Below, in pieces: positions 6,709 through 12,847 of a stretch of DNA of 13,566 nucleotides. Under the pieces are notes generated by a model. The model saw nothing but the letters and a program-made list of their open reading frames with translations, did not search any database and had not been told where the DNA came from. A program made the translations under genes and the position numbers. The DNA is from Thermoplasmata archaeon (GTDB lineage Archaea; Thermoplasmatota; E2; DHVEG-1). Location of the stretch: NCBI GenBank assembly GCA_003649715.1, contig QMSS01000025.1, positions 1 to 13,566 of the forward strand, read 5' to 3'. Each line of letters opens with the position of its first letter. Position 1 is the stretch's first letter.

Positions 6709-7687
6709 AGTAATCAGTTTTGAAACCGCAGTTTTCACACCAAATTTTTCTGTCAAAAAAATTCAATGGTTTTTTGCATCTTGGGCATCTACTTTTTTCA
6801 AGGAAATGATCGATCCAGATATCTCTAACCTGTGGTAATGTTTCGCTTTCTATTCGTTTTAATATCTCTTTCATCTCCTTGTTTTCAGCTAGTTTTTCTA
6901 GGTTTGATAATTTGATTTTGCTTGGTCTTTGAAACTGTGTTGGCTCATAATATATGTGGTAGCCGGTAGAAGATCGTTGTATTTTTCTGGTTTTTCCAGC
7001 ATGGTTTAATAGTATGGCAGCTAGAAGTATTCCACTAATTAGCCCTCCTAGATGAGCTAAATGAGCTGTGTTGTCTCTGATATCCATCCAGACAATCAGT
7101 GTTTCTATACCTGCAAAGATTATCGCAGCGTATATCACTTTGATACGTGTGATGAGCATAATGCCTACTGGTATGGGCATAACAACCTCATCTTTGGGAT
7201 ATGAGAATGCAAATGCCCCTAGTATGCCAAATATTGCTCCACTTGCGCCGATGAGTGTTGTTGTTGATTCAAGGTTAAACAGTGAGTGGGTGAGTGCACC
7301 ACATATTCCTGTTATTAAATATATTGTCAAAAATTTTTTCCATCCTATTCTCTGTTCAAATGCTGTTCCCATAAAAAAGAATATCAGCATATTGCCTAGG
7401 ATATGTGTAAACCCACCGTGTATAAACATTGAGGTGAATAATGTGTAGATCTGTGGGAAATAGGTGGTTGATAGATATATTGGTCTGAAACCTAGCCCGA
7501 CGTATCCCGCGGGGCTTCCGATTATTTCATCCTGGAAGAGCAGAGTGAGTATGAAAACAAGTAGATTTGCTATTATTATTGCATGTGTCATCATCATTTT
7601 TTTAGTATGCGCGAAAATGAGTGAGCCCACCATTATACAAATCGCTACTATTGATGCTGCATGTATTGGGAATACTATTATCTCCAT
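6707..7687 (-). CDS. Rhomboid family serine protease with C-terminal zinc ribbon
   Basis: Encodes 326 residues. Rhomboids cut transmembrane helices near the membrane face with a Ser-His dyad. The core is complete: HGGFTHILGNM (His95, Asn99), catalytic Ser149 in IGASGAIFG, and catalytic His212 in AHLAHLGG, with about seven hydrophobic segments including an extra N-terminal helix. After the last helix (to about 228) comes a soluble region of about 100 residues: a basic stretch, a helix-prone segment (about 259-285), and a treble-clef-like zinc ribbon formed by Cys301-x2-Cys304 and Cys317-x2-Cys320 at the very C-terminus. The ATG overlaps the last 10 bases of the lamin-tail/PLD gene, and a GGAG lies about 9 bases upstream inside that gene, so translation is probably coupled. 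The overlap suggests the two proteins work together. The role of the zinc ribbon is unknown. Confidence 0.92.
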   Translation of the reverse strand: MEIIVFPIHAASIVAICIMVGSLIFAHTKKMMMTHAIIIANLLVFILTLLFQDEIIGSPAGYVGLGFRPIYLSTTYFPQIYTLFTSMFIHGGFTHILGNMLIFFFMGTAFEQRIGWKKFLTIYLITGICGALTHSLFNLESTTTLIGASGAIFGILGAFAFSYPKDEVVMPIPVGIMLITRIKVIYAAIIFAGIETLIVWMDIRDNTAHLAHLGGLISGILLAAILLNHAGKTRKIQRSSTGYHIYYEPTQFQRPSKIKLSNLEKLAENKEMKEILKRIESETLPQVRDIWIDHFLEKSRCPRCKKPLNFFDRKIWCENCGFKTDY

Positions 7688-10600
7688 TCTCTTTTTCTCC
7701 AGTCACGTACCACTAACGCTATTGTTATTCCAAATATAAGTGCTATCATGAAGGGTTTTTTATACTCTTCTAGACTTATATGTATCCTCTCATTGTGTTC
7801 TCTAGGTTGTAGTTTCCAATCATGAAGAAACACTTCGGCATAATACTTTGCTACATCTCCATTTTCTATAATTATCCCTGCCTCCCGGTTTTTTGTAACA
7901 GAGTTTTCATTCCAATTTATGCTGGATATCAGTACAGATCTGTTGTCTACAACCATTCCCTTGTTGTGCATGTTTGTGAAATATGACCAGTTAGTATAGA
8001 AAATCTTTACTTCAACACCATTTTTTTCCAGATACTGTCTGGTCTGGTTGTTTTTTTCATTGGACGTCTTGTAATCAGGGTTATAGTTTAAAATCACTTT
8101 GACCTCGATGCCGTGTTTTGACTTGTTAACTAGTTTTTCAATAAATGGGTTGATTCTATTATTCCATTCCAGGTATATGTAGAGCTGTTCTACATATATA
8201 CATTTTTTAGCTGATTGTATGAGTTCTTCGATTGTTTCCTCGCTCGTATCTGGTGATAGAACAGGTGTTGCTGTGAAGGTGCTGTTAAATGTTTTTGGTT
8301 TGAAAAGCGGTACATAATTTTTTCCCTCTGAAATGGAGTAGTCTATAAAGTAGTCTTGTGGAGGTGTTAGATCAATGTCATCAATGGAGTAGCTGTCAGC
8401 TCTATCTGGATTCCAGTCGTCCATGAACACTTTTAAGAAATAGTCTGCTACTTTTTTGTTTCTAACAATTATACCCCATTCTCTGTTTCCAAAAGATGGG
8501 TTTTTTGGAACACCTGTTTTTACCCAGTTGCAGCTTTCGATTATCACTGTTTTATTGTCTATGACAAGATATTTTGCATGATCATAGCTGTATCTAGCAA
8601 AAACCTTGTTTTTCTTGTCATTTACTATAAATCTGATTTTCCCTCCATTTTCTGCTATTTTGTTTAACAGGATTTTCTCTCTATCCTCTATGCCGCCTAC
8701 AGGTGATCCATCTAGAAATAAGTATATAGAAACATTTCTTTTTAATGTCTCAATAAGCTCATTGCATAGAAATGGATCTGTGAATTCATACATGTTGAGG
8801 TAAATAGTTTCTGTGGCTTTGTGTAGTTCCTCCACTATAGCTTCAAAGCTGCAGTCTGGTGAAACAAATGTTTTTATTTCACCAGTAAAGTTGATGGTCT
8901 GATATGAGAAATCTGATTGCCCAATGCCATATCTTCTAATATTATTCCAGTCGTTACACGTATTAGTATCAATAGGTAGATTGTGATGAAAATTTCTTTT
9001 TAGGACAACTCCCATGTCAGAGTCTTTGACCGGTGGTCCATTCCATCCATCATCCTCATAGTTTATGTCCCCATATACAACAATATCAACTGTATGGTTG
9101 TATCTATCTTTTAAAGCCACAGCTCCTCCATTGTTGCTGAGGATCAATGTTTTGTGTTTTTCCATCTGTGGCACATCATGGTTTGAATCTACTGCGTATT
9201 CAAAATCAGGCTTCCAACCTGTTTCTCTTTGGAAGGCACTGGTGTTTTGTGTTATATATAAACATTTTTTTGGGTTAAGGACGGTGTTGTTTGGAAAAAC
9301 AATTTTTGTCTGTTCATCTATTCTTCTATGAGGCTGATTTGTGATGTACCATCCTGATATATCTAATCCACTGTTTGTTGGATTATGTATCGATATGTAC
9401 TCATTGTTAACCCCTGGATGTGTATGATAGTATAGCTCAGTTATCACTATTTTTTTATCAATGCTACTGGTGGAGGTGTTATATATTCTTATTTGGACTG
9501 TAGCCTTGTTGTTTGTTTCATTTAGCTCTTTAACATGATCTTTCTCATCCACTATTACAAAAATAGTATGATCTCCCTCTATCAAGTTTTTTGTATCCCA
9601 TTCCACCATTGGATATTTCTGATATTTTCCAATGGAGCTGTAGTGTTTTTTTCCGATACAATGATTTTTGTCTATATTGTCATAGTAAAATGTTACATTG
9701 AATTCTGATGTGTTGATATCTCCAATATTTTTTACATAAGCCTTTATCCTTATGATCTCTCCTTCGCCAAATAAACTGTTTTTCTTGTTGCATATGTTGA
9801 GAGTAGCTATTTTTGTAATGGTCAGATCTGATCCTACAATCTCGATTTGAATTGTTATCTCATCATGTTTCCCATTGTCTTTTTCAGATGTTGCAGAAAT
9901 GTTTATAGTATTCTCTCCATATTTTATCTGAGCTGGTGTTACGTGTAGATAGAGATCATACATTTCACCAGGGTTGAGAGCTACCTTGTTTTTTTCTAAC
10001 ATTGTATACCATTTTTCTGGTGCATAGTCTATGTTTAGGCTGATGATATCATGGAAATCACCTATGTTTTTCACAGTTATTGGAATGTCTATTGTTTCGT
10101 TTTTTTGGATCTGATACCAGTTTTTCTGAGAACATATGTCTACTCCATATTTCCCCTGTTCAACATCTATGTTTGTTATGGTATATATTATGCTACCGTT
10201 TTTTTCTAAAAATTTTATGGTATATCCCGATCCCACTGGGGAAGCTGTTTTGTAGTATCCAGGTTTCGAGATGAAACCTTCATTTATTGTATTGTCCTCT
10301 GTGATGTAAATACCTGTGATAATCCCTATGTTGCTATTTTCAACAATAATTGTTTTGTTTTGAAGAAAAACATTGTTTTTTTCAGCTTTACCTATGATGT
10401 ATCCTCCAAGTGTTCCGTTTGATGTGGATTTATCCATGTCGAGAAGATAGATTTTTTTTGAAACTACGTAAAAAATTTTGTTTTTTCTTACCTTGATTTT
10501 GAGATATGCTTCATGATTGTTTTCAATATTTTTTTTGTATTCTATATAATCCTTTTTGAATCTGAGATAAACCCAGTTTGACCAGTTTCCATGTTCATCT

Positions 10601-11469
10601 GTTTTTATAGTATGGGTGTAATATCCAGAGTATCTCCATTTGGTTCCATTCCATGTCTGTGTCGCAGCTAATATACTCATGTTTTTTCCAGCTACATATG
10701 CCTTTAGTTCATAACTTTCGTTAGATGAAAAGCCAGTGATGTTGATTTTGATGGCAAATGGTATGCTGCGGTCAGCATTGCGTTCTATTTTTGGCACATA
10801 CATGGAATATAATTCTATGCTTAGATTTGATTCTGGCAGTAAAATGTTTTTATCACCCGGTGTTGGAGCTATTCCCTCATAAAAATCAGTTTTTGAATCA
10901 TTGGTATCAACCTCATAGTATCTTGCCATAGAGTGTCCTTCAGATACTGTTTCAGCTGGTGAACCCGGGATATCGGTATAGTTTTGTCCCCATTCAACAG
11001 CATCCACAATAGACCCCAAACTGTTTTTAAGAATAAGTTTATCCGCATCATTTCCTAGTCCATTCCCTATGCTTAGATCATCTACGTAGATACGGATTGC
11101 CTTATCGGGTATTGAGTAGTTTTCATAGATTTTTGTCTCATGATCGGCTATAACTGCATATCCCTTAGGTGGTATAGTCATTGTTCCACTACCATGATCT
11201 AGGTCCCCCTCTAGGAAATCCTCCTCATAGTTATCTGTTAGACTCCATCCTGAAAGATTTATGGGTAGATCCATGGGGTTATGTAGTTCCACCCATTCGT
11301 TAAAATCATCGTTTTGTTCAGGGTTGTACATTATTTCATTTATGAGAATGATGTTGTTATTTTGAGAACCCTTGTTGGTATCTATCTCTACAGTTCGGGT
11401 CAAAAAACATGATAGAGTGGTTATTAGAAGGATCATGGGTATTATGGAATATTTTATTATTCTTTTCAT
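7678..11469 (-). CDS. Surface-anchored lamin-tail / double phospholipase-D domain protein
   Basis: Encodes 1263 residues. Order: signal peptide or anchor (about 4-21, ending LSC, a weak lipobox); lamin-tail domain 1 (about 40-165, from ILINEIMYNP to DAVEWG); beta-rich linker (about 210-440); an NEW3/CARDB-like Ig domain (about 441-545); a CARDB-like domain (about 548-663, with VKNIGD and VKELNETNN); lamin-tail domain 2 (about 672-801); PLD domain 1 (about 863-1020) with His964, Lys966, Asp971 and NREWG; PLD domain 2 (about 1064-1220) with His1168, Lys1170, Asp1175 and NREAG; and a C-terminal helix (about 1238-1254) with the basic tail RDWRKREWR. Two complete HKD motifs predict an active phosphodiesterase, either nuclease or phospholipase. 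Many N-x-S/T sequons and the signal sequence indicate an extracellular location. The start is the ATG at 11469, next to a GGAGGGTG ribosome-binding site. The substrate is unknown; extracellular DNA or lipid are both reasonable. Confidence 0.9.
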   Translation of the reverse strand: MKRIIKYSIIPMILLITTLSCFLTRTVEIDTNKGSQNNNIILINEIMYNPEQNDDFNEWVELHNPMDLPINLSGWSLTDNYEEDFLEGDLDHGSGTMTIPPKGYAVIADHETKIYENYSIPDKAIRIYVDDLSIGNGLGNDADKLILKNSLGSIVDAVEWGQNYTDIPGSPAETVSEGHSMARYYEVDTNDSKTDFYEGIAPTPGDKNILLPESNLSIELYSMYVPKIERNADRSIPFAIKINITGFSSNESYELKAYVAGKNMSILAATQTWNGTKWRYSGYYTHTIKTDEHGNWSNWVYLRFKKDYIEYKKNIENNHEAYLKIKVRKNKIFYVVSKKIYLLDMDKSTSNGTLGGYIIGKAEKNNVFLQNKTIIVENSNIGIITGIYITEDNTINEGFISKPGYYKTASPVGSGYTIKFLEKNGSIIYTITNIDVEQGKYGVDICSQKNWYQIQKNETIDIPITVKNIGDFHDIISLNIDYAPEKWYTMLEKNKVALNPGEMYDLYLHVTPAQIKYGENTINISATSEKDNGKHDEITIQIEIVGSDLTITKIATLNICNKKNSLFGEGEIIRIKAYVKNIGDINTSEFNVTFYYDNIDKNHCIGKKHYSSIGKYQKYPMVEWDTKNLIEGDHTIFVIVDEKDHVKELNETNNKATVQIRIYNTSTSSIDKKIVITELYYHTHPGVNNEYISIHNPTNSGLDISGWYITNQPHRRIDEQTKIVFPNNTVLNPKKCLYITQNTSAFQRETGWKPDFEYAVDSNHDVPQMEKHKTLILSNNGGAVALKDRYNHTVDIVVYGDINYEDDGWNGPPVKDSDMGVVLKRNFHHNLPIDTNTCNDWNNIRRYGIGQSDFSYQTINFTGEIKTFVSPDCSFEAIVEELHKATETIYLNMYEFTDPFLCNELIETLKRNVSIYLFLDGSPVGGIEDREKILLNKIAENGGKIRFIVNDKKNKVFARYSYDHAKYLVIDNKTVIIESCNWVKTGVPKNPSFGNREWGIIVRNKKVADYFLKVFMDDWNPDRADSYSIDDIDLTPPQDYFIDYSISEGKNYVPLFKPKTFNSTFTATPVLSPDTSEETIEELIQSAKKCIYVEQLYIYLEWNNRINPFIEKLVNKSKHGIEVKVILNYNPDYKTSNEKNNQTRQYLEKNGVEVKIFYTNWSYFTNMHNKGMVVDNRSVLISSINWNENSVTKNREAGIIIENGDVAKYYAEVFLHDWKLQPREHNERIHISLEEYKKPFMIALIFGITIALVVRDWRKREWR

Positions 11470-11472
11470 CTA

Positions 11473-11501
11473 CACCCTCCTTCCTTCTGACTTAGAGGGT
11501 G
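11473..11501 (-). promoter_or_regulatory. Inverted repeat covering the ribosome-binding site of the lamin-tail/PLD gene
   Basis: On the minus strand CACCCTC (11495-11501) is a perfect 7-base complement of GAGGGTG (11473-11479), with a 15-base loop. The second arm is the ribosome-binding site, 3 bases before the ATG at 11469. If the RNA folds this way, the site is hidden. A possible TATA element, ATAAAAAAATG (about 11518-11528), would start transcription near 11497 and leave only part of the first arm in the message, whereas read-through from the tRNA would include it all. Regulation is inference. Confidence 0.4.
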
Positions 11502-11527
11502 CGTTTTTTCCTCCCCACATTTTTTTA

Positions 11528-11601
11528 TGGAGGGCAGGGAGGGATTTGAACCCCCGTATGCGGATCTGCAGTCCGCCACATAACCACTTTGTTACCTGCC
11601 C
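11528..11601 (-). tRNA. tRNA-Cys (GCA anticodon)
   Basis: The minus strand gives a 74-base tRNA with encoded CCA. The acceptor stem is GGGCAGG paired with CCUGCCC, discriminator U. The anticodon arm is GCGGA-CUGCAGA-UCCGC, with anticodon GCA for Cys. The T arm is GGGGG-UUCAAAU-CCCUC with one G-U pair, and the variable loop is short. The D stem is weak: three clear pairs (ACA/UGU), and the loop has the GG pair. No intron is seen. There is no T-run directly after the CCA in the direction of transcription, so read-through into the lamin-tail/PLD gene 58 bases downstream is possible. Confidence 0.95.
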
Positions 11602-11655
11602 AAACTTGTTTTTTCCAGATTTTTAGCCGTTTCTTTTTTTCTACTAGGGAGATGC

Positions 11656-11681
11656 TTCTCGGTTGTTTGTCTCTCCGAGAA
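11656..11681. repeat. Inverted repeat upstream of tRNA-Cys
   Basis: TTCTCGG and CCGAGAA pair perfectly across a 12-base spacer, in otherwise AT-rich DNA, 55-80 bases upstream of the tRNA 5' end and just behind its likely promoter. Flanking GGAGA and TCTCC could form an alternative, mutually exclusive pairing. It may be an operator or an RNA hairpin; no T-run follows on either strand. Confidence 0.4.
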
Positions 11682-11741
11682 TGTCTTTATCGATAAACTC
11701 ATTTTTTGGTTTTAACTGTTTTGGTTAAGGTTTTTTTATTC

Positions 11742-11764
11742 CATTTTTTTTTCAGAAAAAAATG
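11742..11764. terminator. A/T hairpin with T-runs, possible terminator of the dockerin gene
   Basis: CATTTTTTT and AAAAAAATG form a perfect 9-base inverted repeat around TTCAG. On the minus strand the first arm read is CATTTTTTT, an oligo-T tract about 135 bases after the dockerin stop codon, and another six-T run lies closer at about 11793-11798. Either could end that transcript. A six-T run also follows the hairpin on the plus strand, but no plus-strand gene ends here. Confidence 0.35.
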
Positions 11765-11894
11765 TTTTTTACATATCCCCATTTATTGTTGATGAAAAAA
11801 GTCTTATGATAATGGTTATCTGTGTTAGTGTGTATTTTTTGGAAGATGGTTTAGGTAGTCCTGTATTATTATGGGGGGGATTACTGTTTTTATT

Positions 11895-12647
11895 CTATTT
11901 TTTTGGGGGTGTAGGATCGGGCCCTGGTTCTGGATATGGTGGTGGTGGCATTGTTCCATTTCTGAACAAAAAGTCAGCTAGATATAAAATGTCTTTGCAG
12001 CTTACATTTTCATCATCGTTTACATCACCAGCATCCAATGGATCAGGAGCAGGCCCATCTTGGCATAAATAGTTTGCTAAATAGGAAAGATCTGCGATGT
12101 TTACCTCTCCATCCCCATTAGCATCTCCTCGTATAAAGAACTCCTCGCTTTTTCTACTGAAAACAATTACAAAAAATGTAGATACAAATCCTTTTACTCT
12201 CTTGGTTACTGTATTTGCATTTGATGCATTGACTTTTACTGTTATGGTTACTCTGCCTACTCCAAATAGTAATTTCAAGGATCTTTTAGTCTTTATCCTT
12301 TTAGATGTATTACTATTAATAGCCTCATTTTTCCCATGAAATGAAACGTTTATTCTGTTCAATACCCCTCCTGTTATTCTGATTTCCCAGCTTACATTGT
12401 TTGCAGTTGTTTCCCCAACATTCTTTATATCTGCTTTTATACGAAGTAATCCTCCTCTTATTTTTCCGATTTTTAGACGAGTGTTATTTTGCATGTCATT
12501 GTTGGTGATTGTTGGATTCTGTGTCGGAGATTTTTTTGTGATGTCTATATTATTCTTGCTGATTGTTTCTATTTTAGCAGCTGGTACTGTACTGCATGCA
12601 ACTAGTATTATACATGTGATAATACCTAATAACTGAATTTTTTTCAT
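11895..12647 (-). CDS. Putative lipoprotein with an Ig-like surface domain and a dockerin
   Basis: Encodes 250 residues. A signal peptide (1-17) ends in the lipobox L15-V16-A17-Cys18, predicting a lipid anchor; cleavage after VPAA (24) is an alternative. A Ser/Thr/Asn-rich linker (about 26-56) precedes a beta-rich domain (about 57-163, starting LKIGKIRGGLLRIKADI and ending in the hydrophobic strand GFVSTFFVIVF) that matches the C-terminus of the neighbouring propeller protein. Next is a dockerin (about 171-231) with two Ca2+-binding loops, DANGDGEVNIAD (175-186) and DVNDDENVSCKD (208-219), the second slightly degenerate. Cys195 and Cys217 could form a disulfide. The tail (234-250) is proline-rich. 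Dockerins bind cohesins in cellulosome-like assemblies, but in archaea the partner is often unknown and no cohesin is visible here. The start is the ATG at 12647, preceded by GGGGAG about 9 bases upstream. Confidence 0.88.
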   Translation of the reverse strand: MKKIQLLGIITCIILVACSTVPAAKIETISKNNIDITKKSPTQNPTITNNDMQNNTRLKIGKIRGGLLRIKADIKNVGETTANNVSWEIRITGGVLNRINVSFHGKNEAINSNTSKRIKTKRSLKLLFGVGRVTITVKVNASNANTVTKRVKGFVSTFFVIVFSRKSEEFFIRGDANGDGEVNIADLSYLANYLCQDGPAPDPLDAGDVNDDENVSCKDILYLADFLFRNGTMPPPPYPEPGPDPTPPKK

Positions 12648-12702
12648 CCTGTTTTCTCCCCATTTGGATTTTTAAAGACAACAAAATAATATAAATGAAC
12701 TA

Positions 12703-12714
12703 ATATTTAAATAT
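12703..12714 (-). promoter_or_regulatory. TATA box of the dockerin lipoprotein gene
   Basis: ATATTTAAATAT, embedded in the 14-base palindrome AATATTTAAATATT, is centred about 61 bases before the ATG at 12647. It predicts transcription from near 12682 and a leader of about 35 bases with the GGGGAG ribosome-binding site. It is identical to the box at 264-275. Confidence 0.5.
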
Positions 12715-12761
12715 TCTGTTTCTTTGATTTCTAATGTATCACGTATCAGAAGCTCAGCAAT

Positions 12762-12776
12762 AAAAAATCAAAAAAG
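12762..12776 (-). terminator. Double T-run terminator after the propeller gene
   Basis: On the minus strand TTTTTTGATTTTTT follows the propeller-protein stop codon by about 70 bases, after a C-rich stretch. Two adjacent oligo-T tracts are a strong form of archaeal intrinsic terminator. It separates this transcript from the dockerin promoter at 12703-12714. Confidence 0.6.
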
Positions 12777-12847
12777 TAAGGAAAACTAAAATGATAAAAT
12801 GGGGAGGGATGGAGTTAGTTTTGGGGTGGTGAGGGGTGTTTAGGTTG

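Larger units (their letters stand above)
11602..11894. other. Non-coding spacer between tRNA-Cys and the dockerin gene
   Basis: No supported gene was found in these 293 T-rich bases. They contain two TATA-like stretches suited to the tRNA on the minus strand (11619-11627 and about 11630-11644), a perfect inverted repeat TTCTCGG/CCGAGAA (11656-11662 and 11675-11681, 12-base spacer), a perfect 9-base A/T hairpin (11742-11750 and 11756-11764, loop TTCAG), and minus-strand T-runs at 11756-11762 and near 11793-11798 that could end the dockerin transcript. Confidence 0.5.

Noticed and set aside
11470..11520. Leader peptide of 16 codons ending one codon before the lamin-tail/PLD start
   Set aside because: It starts at an ATG that overlaps the likely TATA stretch and has no ribosome-binding site, so it would be transcribed only by read-through from the tRNA.
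11806..12072. Plus-strand reading frame with a Gly-rich segment
   Set aside because: It is the opposite strand of the dockerin gene's proline-rich tail and Ca2+ loops, which explain the Gly-rich translation.
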